NCBI GenBank assembly: GCA_963730305.1
Contig: CAVSRB010000001.1
Coordinates: 434,001 to 498,000, forward strand
Direction: 5' to 3'
DNA length: 64,000 nucleotides
Origin: CAMYMQ01 sp963730305
GTDB taxonomy: Bacteria > Pseudomonadota > Alphaproteobacteria > Bin65
In this document: positions 9,301-26,254 of the stretch, piece by piece
How the letters are laid out: every line of letters starts with the position of its first letter
How positions within the stretch are numbered: position 1 is the first letter of the stretch
The notes under the pieces: model-generated
Database searches by the model: none
Told to the model about the DNA's origin: nothing
What the model saw: the letters and a program-made list of their open reading frames with translations, nothing else
Made by a program: the position numbers and the translations under genes

Positions 9301-9301
9301 C
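9232..9301. repeat. VIPAKAGIQ-type palindromic intergenic repeat
   Basis: A 70-base inverted repeat with outer arms GTCATTCCCGCGAAGGCGGG... and ...CCCGCCTTCGCGGGCATGAC. The arms match apart from two positions, and each contains its own small CCCGC-GAA-GGCGGG hairpin. When read through it encodes the familiar peptide VIPAKAGIQ, a widespread proteobacterial repeat family. It lies just after the normal icd stop. Confidence 0.85.
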
Positions 9302-9432
9302 GCGACCGTCTGCGTCGGCCGAAGGGGGTGAGGCACCCGCCCCCACCTGCGCCGAGGGCCTTCTGCTGGCCTGTCGACCTCGTGACGCGTCACCCTGACG
9401 GAGCACCGCGCGCCGCTGAGGCCACAGCCTAC

Positions 9433-10613
9433 CTAGTGCCCCAGCTCCTTCATCGCCTCGTCCAGCCCGCCCAGGGTCAGCTCGTACATGCGGTTCTCGA
9501 ACAAATCCGAGATCATCCCGACCGAGGGCGTGTACTGCCAGTGGCGCTTGGGCACCGGGTTGAGCCAGACCGAGTGCGGGAAGGTCTCGGCGATGCGGCG
9601 CAGCCAGACCTCGCCCGGCCTCCTCGTTCCAGAACTCGACCGAGCCGCCGGGCATGGCGATCTCGTAGGGGCTCATCGAGGCGTCGCCGATGAAGAGCAC
9701 CTTGTAGTCCGAGCCGTAGGTGTGGAGCACGTCCCAGGTGCTCTCCGGGTCCGCGTGCCGGCGCTTGTTGTCGCGCCAGACGTACTTCGTAGAGGCAGTT
9801 GTGGAAGTAATAGTATTCGAGGTGCTTGAACTCGGTCCGCGCCGCCGAGAACAGCTCCTCGCAGACCTTGACGTGGGGGCTCATCGAGCCGCCGACGTCG
9901 AAGAACAGCAGCACCTTCACCGCGTTGTGCCGCTCCGGCACCATCTTGATGTCGAGCCAGCCCTGCTTGGCGGTCGAGTGGATGGTGTCGGGCAGGTCGA
10001 GCTCCTCGGCCGCGCCCTCGCGGGCGAAGCGGCGCAGGCGGCGTAGCGCGACCTTGATGTTGCGGGTGCCGAGCTCGAGCGAATCGTCGAGATTCTTGAA
10101 CTCGCGCTTGTCCCAGACCTTGACCGCCGAGAAGTTGCGGTTGCCGTCCTGGCCGATGCGCACGCCCTCGGGATTGTAGCCGTAGGCGCCGTAGGGCGAC
10201 TTGCCGGCGGTGCCGATCCACTTGTTGCCGCCCTGGTGGCGGCCCTTCTGCTCCTCGAGGCGCTTCTTGAGCTCCTCCATGAGCTTCTCCCAGCCGCCCA
10301 TGGCCTCGATCTCGGCCTTCTCCTCCTCGGACAGGTGGAGCTCGGCCATCTTGCGCAGCCACTCCTCGGGGATGTTGTGGACGTCGAACAGCTCGGAGAG
10401 CATCTCCAGGCCCTTGAAGACGTGGCCGAAGACCCGGTCGAAGCGGTCGAGATGGCGCTCGTCCTTCACCAGCGCCGCGCGCGACAGGTAGTAGAAGTCG
10501 TCGACCTTGTATTCGGCCAGCCCGCGTTTGATCGCCTCCAGGAGCATCAGATACTCCTTGAGCGAGACCGGCACGTTGGCCTTGCGCAGTTCGAGGAAGA
10601 AGTTGGTGAACAT
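9433..10613 (-). CDS. CoxE-like VWA-domain protein, two frameshifts
   Basis: A protein of about 393 residues of the CoxE-like/von Willebrand factor A family that works with MoxR AAA+ ATPases, generally in maturation of metalloenzymes or complexes. The N-terminal half is helical and charged. The VWA domain begins with the MIDAS motif DVGGSMS (residues 239-245), where the usual form is DxSxS, so one serine is replaced by glycine. Two single-base insertions break the frame, at about 9791 (after FHNCLYE) and about 9618 (after WNEEAG). Correcting both gives a continuous protein ending LDEAMKELGH at the stop at 9433. The partner MoxR gene lies just upstream on the same strand, separated by a small coiled-coil gene. 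Confidence 0.85.
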
Positions 10614-10637
10614 CAGATCGTCGAACCGGCGACGGCC

Positions 10638-10862
10638 TTACAACTCGACAAGTCCCACGCGGCGCTCGATCCGATCGAGCCGCTCTGCCATACGGTCGAA
10701 TTGAGCGCTGTGGCGTGCCAATGTCACCTGGACCTGTGCCTGTCCCGCCTCCAGATCGCCGATACGATGCGTCAACTCGCCGACGCGTTCGGAAAGGCGG
10801 TCGACCACGCCCCGGATGTGGCGCAGGTGTTCAAGAATCAGGTTCTCGGTCTCTTCGGTCAT
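10638..10862 (-). CDS. Small coiled-coil protein between moxR-type and CoxE-type genes
   Basis: A 74-residue, highly charged, heptad-patterned protein (MTEETENLILEHLRHIRGVV, then SERVGELTHRIGDLE and DRMAERLDRIERRVGLVEL). It is almost certainly a coiled coil and has no signal peptide. It sits between the MoxR ATPase and the CoxE-like gene on the same strand with short gaps, so it is probably translated from the same transcript. Similar short coiled-coil proteins are frequent in alphaproteobacteria and lack known function. A role as an adaptor of the AAA-VWA pair is inference from position. Confidence 0.72.
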   Translation of the reverse strand: MTEETENLILEHLRHIRGVVDRLSERVGELTHRIGDLEAGQAQVQVTLARHSAQFDRMAERLDRIERRVGLVEL

Positions 10863-10917
10863 CTGGGGTCAATATACTCCTGTCCGCGCAAAGCGACAAA
10901 CGCACGACCTTCATTCC

Positions 10918-11776
<859 letters not shown>

Positions 11777-11872
11777 GATGCCTCGGTCGTGATATCGGTC
11801 GCAGGCGGGCGGCCCCGCGCGGTCCAAACCAAGGTAGGCGTTGCGGTTGCGCGAAACAAGCGGCGCAGCGCC

Positions 11873-12652
11873 TCAGGCGCCGGGGTCCGCCCCGGGGCCT
11901 TTCTCGGGCGCCGGATCGTCCGCGCCGGGATGGGCGCCGGGCATGCCCCGGTCGATCCAGCGCCGCACCGTGCGGACCACCGCCCCCATGTGATAGGCGC
12001 CGGCCGCGGGCGGATAGGCGTAGTCGCGGCCGACCGGACAGGCCCGCCGGGCGAGGCAGCCGCGTTGCGCGCAGTTGGCGCCGGCCGGACCCTCGACGTG
12101 GCTGACGCAGGCGACGGGATCGAAATGGTCGGGCTGGAACGCGTCCGCCGGACAGGCCCGGAGGCAGGGCTTCTTGGCGCAGGTGTCGCACGGGCTGGCC
12201 GCCGTCGGCGCCGCCGGCAGGGGGAGCCGGTCGGCGAACAGGAAGGCGCCGCGATAGACGTGCCACAGGCCGTAGTCCGGGTGGATCAGCAGGTTGATCG
12301 GCGCGCTGTGGACCGGGCCGGCGCGCTTGGCCCAGCGCATGATCGGCGGATAGGGCCGGCGGGTCGGGAACACCACCTCGGCGCCGACCGCCGCGGCCGC
12401 CCGGTCGAGGTGGCCGTCGACCCAGCGGTCGAGCGGGTGGTCGCCCGCCATCGACGGGTTGGCGGCGGTGAAGGCGTCCCACAGGGCGCCGCCGGCGTTG
12501 CCGACCAGGATCACGGTCTGGGCGGGCCGGCCGTCGGCGAGCGGCGGCACCGCATCGTCGGGCACGGGGTGGAAGCCGCCGCGCACGAACAGGCCGGTGC
12601 CGGCGAGCAGGCCGTCGATGGTCGCGGCGGGATCGGTTGGGGCGTCGGTCAT
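11873..12652 (-). CDS. Ferredoxin-like iron-sulfur protein, unknown role
   Basis: A 259-residue cytoplasmic protein with a non-classical iron-sulfur region. Eight cysteines cluster in the C-terminal half: Cys155, 158, 163 and 167 in CDTCAKKPCLRACP, then Cys182, 194, 199 and 205. The spacing suggests one or two [4Fe-4S] clusters, similar in layout to the C-terminal ferredoxin part of epoxyqueuosine-reductase-like proteins. The N-terminal about 140 residues lack the cobalamin-binding domain of QueG, so it is not that enzyme. Database annotators usually call this group '4Fe-4S ferredoxin'. No electron partner is evident. It lies 97 bases upstream of the MoxR gene on the same strand. Confidence 0.7.
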   Translation of the reverse strand: MTDAPTDPAATIDGLLAGTGLFVRGGFHPVPDDAVPPLADGRPAQTVILVGNAGGALWDAFTAANPSMAGDHPLDRWVDGHLDRAAAAVGAEVVFPTRRPYPPIMRWAKRAGPVHSAPINLLIHPDYGLWHVYRGAFLFADRLPLPAAPTAASPCDTCAKKPCLRACPADAFQPDHFDPVACVSHVEGPAGANCAQRGCLARRACPVGRDYAYPPAAGAYHMGAVVRTVRRWIDRGMPGAHPGADDPAPEKGPGADPGA

Positions 12653-12685
12653 GCCCGCCCGTCTAGCACGGCGGGACGGCGGCGT

Positions 12686-12719
12686 CAGTCCCGTTCCGGC
12701 GTCAGTCCCGTTCCGGAGT
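12686..12719. repeat. 17-bp tandem duplication at the 3' end of the channel gene
   Basis: The sequence GTCAGTCCCGTTCCGGC is followed at once by GTCAGTCCCGTTCCGGA. The duplicated unit includes the stop codon of the potassium-channel gene, so a second stop lies immediately downstream. Confidence 0.85.
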
Positions 12720-13862
12720 CGGGCCGCGTTGCGAGCGCCGCTCGGCGACGGCCTCGACCGCCTCGCGCAGGCCGGGGTTCTCGTCGGCCAGGCGGCGGAA
12801 ATCGCGGGCCTCCAGGCCGAGCAGCCGGCATTCGCCGACCGTGCGCACCGTCGCCGTGCGTTCGGTCGACCGCAACAGGGCGATCTCGCCGAAATACTGG
12901 CCGGCGCCGAGCCGCACCGGCTCGGGCTCGACGACCACCTCGACCTCGCCGGACATGATGAAATACATCGCGTCGGCCGGCTCGCCCTTGCGCACGACGG
13001 CGGTATCGGCCGGCATGATCTGCGGCTTGAGCAGGCGGGCGATCGCCGCCACCCGGCTGGCGTCGAGCGTGGCGAACAGCGGCACCCGGGCGACCGCCTG
13101 CCAGGTGACCAGGAAGTCGCGCTTGCGGATCTCGGTGGCGAAGCCGGTCGCGAGGATACCGGCGGGGACGGCGAAGGACGCCAAGCCCATGATCATCACC
13201 ACGCCGCCGATGACCCGCCCGGCGGTGGTGACCGGCACCATGTCGCCATAGCCGACCGACGCGATGGTGACGATGCCCCACCACATCGTCGCCGGGATCG
13301 ACGAGAAGACCGTCGGCTGGGCGTCGCGCTCGATCAGGTACATCACGCCCGAGATCATCACGAGCAGGATCAGCATGACCATCAGCGCGGCGCCGAGCGG
13401 CCGCGCCTCGCTGCGCACGACCGCGCCGACCAGGGTCAGCGACGGCGCGTAGCGGGCCAGCTTGCACAGCACGAAGAGCGAGGCGACGGCGGCCCAGTCC
13501 GGCGGCACGACGCCGGCGACCCCGGCCACCCAGGGCAGGAAGCCGGCGAGGTCGGCCACGCCCAGGAACGAGACGGCATAGGTGAGACGCAGGCGCAGCG
13601 CCGGCACGGCCGGGTCGAACTCGGGCGCGGTCCACAGGCGCAGGCCGTACTCCACTGCGAACAGCAGCGCCATGGCCGCGCGGACCGCGGCGTCCGTCGT
13701 CATCTCCGCCGGGTCGAGCCCGTGAACCGTGCCGACGAACACCGTGGCGACCGAGATCAGCACCGCCGCGATGATGCCGATGCGCGCCAGCCGCCGGCCG
13801 ACATTGCTTTCGCCGCCCTTTTCGAGATGGAACCACACCGTCTGCCGCACCGAGCCGGCCAT
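12702..13862 (-). CDS. Cyclic nucleotide-binding-domain potassium channel
   Basis: A 386-residue six-TM voltage-gated-like K+ channel with a C-terminal cyclic-nucleotide-binding domain, like MloK1. The selectivity filter SVGYGD is at residues 202-207, between two strong hydrophobic helices (about 157-176 and 213-235). The CNBD occupies about 260-375, with the phosphate-binding cassette FGEIALLRSTERTATVR. It probably gates K+ flux in response to cAMP or cGMP; an adenylate cyclase is encoded at 51.8 kb. The start at 13862 is supported by a GGGGAG site eight bases upstream. The last 17 bases including the stop are duplicated in tandem (about 12686-12719). Confidence 0.9.
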   Translation of the reverse strand: MAGSVRQTVWFHLEKGGESNVGRRLARIGIIAAVLISVATVFVGTVHGLDPAEMTTDAAVRAAMALLFAVEYGLRLWTAPEFDPAVPALRLRLTYAVSFLGVADLAGFLPWVAGVAGVVPPDWAAVASLFVLCKLARYAPSLTLVGAVVRSEARPLGAALMVMLILLVMISGVMYLIERDAQPTVFSSIPATMWWGIVTIASVGYGDMVPVTTAGRVIGGVVMIMGLASFAVPAGILATGFATEIRKRDFLVTWQAVARVPLFATLDASRVAAIARLLKPQIMPADTAVVRKGEPADAMYFIMSGEVEVVVEPEPVRLGAGQYFGEIALLRSTERTATVRTVGECRLLGLEARDFRRLADENPGLREAVEAVAERRSQRGPTPERD

Positions 13863-14065
13863 GCGGAACTCCCCTGCCCGATGTCCCCGCACGCGGGAAC
13901 GCCTGATACCGGCGCCATCCTAGCGCCGGCGCCGACCCGAGCGTGAGTCATCACACCGTCGCATCCCCGCGCCGCGCGGCGATTGATGGATGGCCGTACC
14001 CGATCGTATTGTTCTACGAGCGGTCGTCACCGGCCGCCTTATTCTACCGAGGGGAAATCGTCATC

Positions 14066-14800
14066 ATGCGAATCGCTTCCATTGCCGGCGCCGGGGCGCT
14101 GGCCCTGTCCGCCGCGGCGTTCGGCCTGGGCGGCTGCACCGCGACGACCGGTTTCGGAGAGACGGCCGGCCCGCCGGTCGGCACGGTGTTCAGCTTCAAG
14201 CAGGTCAAGGGCCCCCCCGGCACGCCGCTGCTGAGTTTCCGGCACACGGTCGTATCGGTGAAGGGCCATACCGCGGTGTATCGCGTCAGCGACGAATCGC
14301 GCAATCCGACCAATGACACGGTGCGGCTCTACCGCGGCATCTTCTCCTACGCCTACTGGCGTCCGGGCAAGGGCTGGGTCGAATACAAGTTCGACCGCGC
14401 GGCGGTCGCGCCGCTGTGGCCGCTCAAGGTCGGCAACAAGGTCAGCTTCCCGGTCACGTTCGGCTACGCCGAAGCGAAGACCGTGGCGGAGGGCAAGGCG
14501 AAGTGGAAGGCGGCCGAGAAAGGCCGCATCACCTTCGAGGTCCGCCGCAAGGAACGGGTGACCGTGCGGGCGGGAACCTTCGATACCTTCGTGATCCACC
14601 GGCTCCGGGTCTTTACCCGGATCGCGCCGCCGCACCGGTCGCTGGCCGTCGAGCGGGTCAGCTGGTACGCGCCCAAGCTGGGCTACGTGGTCAAGCAGAC
14701 GGCACAGGACATGCGGGTGTCGCGCGGCGGACGGCTGACGCCGATGCGCCCGATCACGGTCATCGAGCTGCAGCGGATCGACCGGCCCGGCCGGCAGTAG
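14066..14800 (+). CDS. Predicted lipoprotein, unknown function
   Basis: A 244-residue predicted lipoprotein. The signal sequence ends at the lipobox LGGC (Cys24). The mature part is beta-rich with no family I can name; it contains repeated aromatic/basic strands and an RVSWYAPKLGYVVK segment near the end. That pattern (a strand pair followed by 'WYAPxLGYVV') recurs in DUF-type periplasmic proteins thought to bind ligands. The start is the ATG at 14066, with a GAGGGGAAA ribosome-binding site 10-17 bases upstream; a longer reading from 13943 has no signal peptide. It is convergent with alaS and divergent from the channel gene. Confidence 0.78.
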   Translation: MRIASIAGAGALALSAAAFGLGGCTATTGFGETAGPPVGTVFSFKQVKGPPGTPLLSFRHTVVSVKGHTAVYRVSDESRNPTNDTVRLYRGIFSYAYWRPGKGWVEYKFDRAAVAPLWPLKVGNKVSFPVTFGYAEAKTVAEGKAKWKAAEKGRITFEVRRKERVTVRAGTFDTFVIHRLRVFTRIAPPHRSLAVERVSWYAPKLGYVVKQTAQDMRVSRGGRLTPMRPITVIELQRIDRPGRQ

Positions 14801-14857
14801 GCAGGCGCCGGTAATAGGCAGGGGCCGGCACTAGGCAGGCGCCGGCAACCTGGCGCG

Positions 14858-17531
<2,674 letters not shown>

Positions 17532-17563
17532 GCGCCGAATTTAGGGTGTCGAAAGTCCGAATG

Positions 17564-17634
17564 AAAGCGGGCGCAGCCCCGCCGCGCCCGCTTTTAAACG
17601 CAATTCGGCGGCAGGGAAACTGCCGCCGAATTCG
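17564..17634 (-). terminator. Two hairpins between recA and alaS; intrinsic terminator
   Basis: On the minus strand, a 13-bp stem (AATTCGGCGGCAG/CTGCCGCCGAATT, 17602-17634) is followed by a second hairpin, AAAGCGGGCGC/GCGCCCGCTTT (about 17564-17595), with T-rich flanks. The pair probably terminates or attenuates recA transcription before alaS. Confidence 0.65.
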
Positions 17635-17667
17635 GGCGCTGCCGCCCGGATGGAAATGCCGTGTCCG

Positions 17668-18772
<1,105 letters not shown>

Positions 18773-18836
18773 CGTGAACCTCTCTTATTCCATAGGGTCT
18801 GGCGCGTTGCAATGCGCCCTGAAAGAAGTGATTGGA

Positions 18837-18865
18837 AGAGTACTTGTTTTGTTCCAGTTCCGCAA
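18837..18865 (-). promoter_or_regulatory. Probable recA promoter
   Basis: On the minus strand, TTGCGG (-35, 18865-18860) is separated by 17 bases from TACTCT (-10, 18842-18837). The -35 element overlaps the SOS operator, as expected for a LexA-repressed promoter. Assignment is by pattern and spacing only. Confidence 0.55.
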
Positions 18866-18871
18866 GTGTTC
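18857..18871. promoter_or_regulatory. LexA (SOS) box, alphaproteobacterial type
   Basis: A perfect direct repeat GTTC-CGCAAGT-GTTC matches the alphaproteobacterial LexA consensus GTTC-N7-GTTC. It lies in the 198-base region between divergent recA and recQ, overlapping the proposed recA -35 element, and could control both genes. Confidence 0.88.
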
Positions 18872-18970
18872 TAATTCTGTTTCCGTAATTTTCCCGCTTT
18901 GATAGGCTGGCCGGCGTCATCGGACCGGTGGCGCCCCGGCCCCGGCCGCTCTATTCTCGCCTCGCCCGCC

Positions 18971-20812
<1,842 letters not shown>

Positions 20813-20826
20813 GGCTGCGGCAGGCG

Positions 20827-20928
20827 GTCCCTCGATACGGCCGCGCTAACGCGCGCCCTACTCGGGATGAGGCACAAATTTCATCGACCTCATCCCGAGT
20901 AGCGCGCGGAGCGCGCGTATCGAGGGAC
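20827..20928. repeat. Palindromic intergenic repeat (GTCCCTCGATACG / CTACTCGGGATGA family)
   Basis: A 102-base imperfect palindrome. The left arm contains GTCCCTCGATACG and CTACTCGGGATGAG; the right arm contains CTCATCCCGAGTAG and CGTATCGAGGGAC. It lies between recQ and the GST gene. A related, more degraded copy is at 39793-39908. Confidence 0.85.
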
Positions 20929-20994
20929 GTTGCGCCACGGGCCGATCCCCCCGATCATGCGGCCAGCCAGAAACCCGGGGAGAGACGCGCCGGC

Positions 20995-21792
20995 ATGCTC
21001 AAGCTGTTCGATTTCCGCAATTCCGTCTGCTGCCAGAAGGCGCGGATCGCGCTGTCGGCCAAGGGGCTCGACTGGGAGGAGATCGAGGTCGACCTGTTCA
21101 AGAGCGAGCAGTACGACCCCGAGTATCTCAAGCTCAATCCGCGCGGCGTGGTGCCGACCCTGGTCCACGACGGCCGGGCGGTGCCCGAATCGACGCTGAT
21201 CTGCGAATATCTCGACGAGACCTTCCCCGAGCCGCCGCTCGCCCCGGCCGACCCGTGGGCGCGCGCCCGGATGCGCTACTGGAGCAAGCTGGTCGACGAG
21301 GGCCTGCACGAGGGCGTCACCGAGATCAGCTTCTCGGCCATGTTCCGCGAGCGGATGAAGAACATGCCCGAGGAACTGCGCGAATTGCGCTTCCGCAACA
21401 TCGGCGACCCGCGCCGGCGCGACCGCTTCAAGTCGACCTACGAATTGGGCGCGCAGTCACCCTTCGTGCTCTACGCCGTCGCCGCCTACGAGAAGGCCTT
21501 CGCGCTGATGGAGGAGACCCTGGCCGACGGGCGGCAATGGCTCGCCGGCGACGCGCCCAGCCTCGCCGACATCGCGCTGATGCCCTACACCGCCCGGCTC
21601 GACTATCTCGGCCTGATCGGCGTGTGGATCGACGACCGGCCCGACATCCAGGCCTGGTGGGCCCGGGCGCGCGACTGGCCGGCGTTCAGGGCGGGCCTGA
21701 GCGACCGGCTGACCGAGGCCGAGATCGCCGACATGGCCGAGCACGGCCCCAAGATCCGCGCGGATCTGGCGGCGCACCGGGCGGGTTTGTGA
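20995..21792 (+). CDS. Glutathione S-transferase family protein
   Basis: A 265-residue GST-like protein. The thioredoxin-like N-terminal domain (about 1-80) contains SVCCQKARIAL near the start, with a Ser/Cys-type active-site region, the conserved cis-Pro in GVVPTLVHDG and the ESTLICEYLDE segment that binds the glutathione gamma-glutamyl part. The helical C-terminal domain follows, with the N-capping box-like SLADIALMPY. It may conjugate or reduce glutathione adducts; the substrate is unknown. The start is the ATG at 20995 after GGGGAGAGACG. It stands alone after recQ, separated by a palindromic repeat. Confidence 0.9.
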   Translation: MLKLFDFRNSVCCQKARIALSAKGLDWEEIEVDLFKSEQYDPEYLKLNPRGVVPTLVHDGRAVPESTLICEYLDETFPEPPLAPADPWARARMRYWSKLVDEGLHEGVTEISFSAMFRERMKNMPEELRELRFRNIGDPRRRDRFKSTYELGAQSPFVLYAVAAYEKAFALMEETLADGRQWLAGDAPSLADIALMPYTARLDYLGLIGVWIDDRPDIQAWWARARDWPAFRAGLSDRLTEAEIADMAEHGPKIRADLAAHRAGL

Positions 21793-21810
21793 GTTCGTCG
21801 GCAGCAGGTT

Positions 21811-21942
21811 CCCCTCACCCTCCCAAAGCCTGACGGCTTTGGGCCCCTCCCTCTCCCCGAGGGAGAGGGGCTTCCGGGGGCTTCAGCCAAGATGACACCT
21901 CTCCCTCGGGAGAGGTCGGCCGCGCAGCGGCCGGGTGAGGGG
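21811..21942. repeat. Intergenic palindromic repeat (CCCCTCACCC / GGGTGAGGGG family)
   Basis: A 132-base element starts CCCCTCACCC and ends GGGTGAGGGG. Internal hairpins include CAAAGCCTGACGGCTTTG, CTCCCTCTCCCCGAGGGAGAG and GGCCGCGCAGCGGCC. It is a common proteobacterial mosaic repeat, located between the convergent GST and cckA genes. Confidence 0.82.
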
Positions 21943-21952
21943 CCGCCCGCCC

Positions 21953-24676
<2,724 letters not shown>

Positions 24677-24779
24677 GAACCGCCCCTCGTCTCCGCACTC
24701 CCCGCGGTCGTCCGCCGGTGCTCACCACCGGACGGACGGAGACCATTATCGGGTCAAACGGAGTTGTGCGCCAGTTTGG

Positions 24780-24794
24780 TTAACGAATCGTCAA
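24780..24794. promoter_or_regulatory. Near-consensus CtrA box with internal CcrM site upstream of cckA
   Basis: TTAA-CGAATCG-TCAA matches the CtrA recognition pattern TTAA-N7-TTAA at seven of eight positions. The spacer contains GAATC, a GANTC methylation site of the CcrM type. It lies 104 bases upstream of the cckA start. Confidence 0.5.
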
Positions 24795-24821
24795 ATCGCA
24801 CCGTGCCGCGGCCGGTCCCGC

Positions 24822-26225
24822 TCAGGACCGGGACACCTCCAGCGTCACCTGCCCCAGCGTGAACTTGGCGCCCGGTTCGAGGATCGTCGTCTTGCCCGGC
24901 TCGATCTTGGCGCCCTCGATCACCGTGCCGAATGCGGATTCGAGGTCCTCGATGGCGAGCTTGCCGTCGACCAGCTTGAGCCGGGCGTGGCGGCGGGAGA
25001 CGCTGCCGTCGCCGATGATCTTGGAGGCCTGGCTCTTGCTGCGCCCGACGATGAGGCCGCCATCGGCGCCGGCCGTCGCGGCCTTGAGCTCCTCGTCCCC
25101 GACATGCAGGCGGATGACGTGGCCCTCGGCGTCGAAACCCGACAGGACCCAGCCCGGCTCCGCCTGGGTGGTGCCCCCGGTCGGCACCGGCGCGGCGACC
25201 GGCGGCGCGCCCGGCTTCATCGTCGCCTCGCCCGGACCGGACCGGCTGCCCTTGCGCCGGACCCAGGCGCTGTAGGATTCGACCACCTTGACGATCTCGC
25301 GGGTCGTGTTCTTGCGGAAGATCGCCAGGCCCAGGGCCGTCATCGCCAGGATCGAGAACACCCCGATCAGGATGTAGGTCCACAGCGGGATGCCGCCGGG
25401 AGTCTCCGGCACGCAGACGTCCGAGGTGATCGTTACCGGGATCCGGGCCAGCGCCGGCTCGGCCTTCAGCGCGTTGACCAGGTTGATCGAGTGCGGCGAG
25501 TAGAAGTGGCCGGCGATCGCCGCGCCGATGGCGCGGGTGTGGCCCTCCTTGTCGCGGATCACCTTGAAGATCGACGCGGCGACGAAGGTGTTGACGCCGA
25601 TGACCTGGTTGCATTCGTTGAACAGCGGACCGCCCGAGTTGCCCGGGTTGACCTGCGCGCTGTGCTGGATCACCGGGCGCAGCTTGGCGTTCGGGCCGCT
25701 CGCGTTGCCGACCTTGCCGACGATGCCGCGGGTCTCGGTCGTGATCAGCATGGCGTCGCCCTGCATGGCGCGGTCGGCCGCGCCGGGGAAGCCGACCGCG
25801 TAGACGGTGTCGCCCTTGCTGGGCGACTTTTCCGGCGGCACCGCCGACAGCGTGACGGGCGGGCGTTTGAGCCCGGGCACCTTGACCACGGCGAGGTCGA
25901 GCGCCTGCGAGCGCCATATCACCTCGGTCCGGCGCAGCGTCTTCCAGCTGCCGTCGGGGACCAGCATGATCAGCGTGTAGCCGTCGGGCACCTTGTGGCC
26001 GCCCAGATTGACGACGTGGAAGTTGGTGACGATGTATTCCGGCGCGATGACGAAACCGCTGCCGTGACCGAAGGCGCGCAGCTTTCCGGTCTTGGTCTCG
26101 CGCGCCGCCCACTGGACGCGGACGACGCTGGAGTCGACCTTCTTGATATCGAATGCAAGGGCGACACCCGGCCCGCCGGCGCTCGCCACGACAAGCAGGA
26201 GACCTGCCAAAAACAGCCTTTTCAC
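24822..26225 (-). CDS. Trypsin-like serine protease with TM helix and cytoplasmic FHA domain
   Basis: A 467-residue protein with a signal peptide (cleavage near ALA, about residue 24), a periplasmic S1C-type protease domain with an intact catalytic triad (His70 in TNFHVVN, Asp110 in ALDLAVV, Ser197 in PGNSGGP), one TM helix (about 281-303), the juxtamembrane motif TREIVKVVESYSAWVRR and a C-terminal FHA domain (about 388-465) with GRS at 394-396 and SRRHA at 410-414. FHA domains bind phosphothreonine, so the protein links cytoplasmic phosphorylation to a periplasmic protease. It has no PDZ domain, unlike DegP. It is a paralogue of the gene 29 bases upstream and is the last gene of the kinase/phosphatase cluster. 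Confidence 0.85.
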   Translation of the reverse strand: MKRLFLAGLLLVVASAGGPGVALAFDIKKVDSSVVRVQWAARETKTGKLRAFGHGSGFVIAPEYIVTNFHVVNLGGHKVPDGYTLIMLVPDGSWKTLRRTEVIWRSQALDLAVVKVPGLKRPPVTLSAVPPEKSPSKGDTVYAVGFPGAADRAMQGDAMLITTETRGIVGKVGNASGPNAKLRPVIQHSAQVNPGNSGGPLFNECNQVIGVNTFVAASIFKVIRDKEGHTRAIGAAIAGHFYSPHSINLVNALKAEPALARIPVTITSDVCVPETPGGIPLWTYILIGVFSILAMTALGLAIFRKNTTREIVKVVESYSAWVRRKGSRSGPGEATMKPGAPPVAAPVPTGGTTQAEPGWVLSGFDAEGHVIRLHVGDEELKAATAGADGGLIVGRSKSQASKIIGDGSVSRRHARLKLVDGKLAIEDLESAFGTVIEGAKIEPGKTTILEPGAKFTLGQVTLEVSRS

Positions 26226-26254
26226 GACCTGTCGTCCCCCTCTACACGCCGTCG

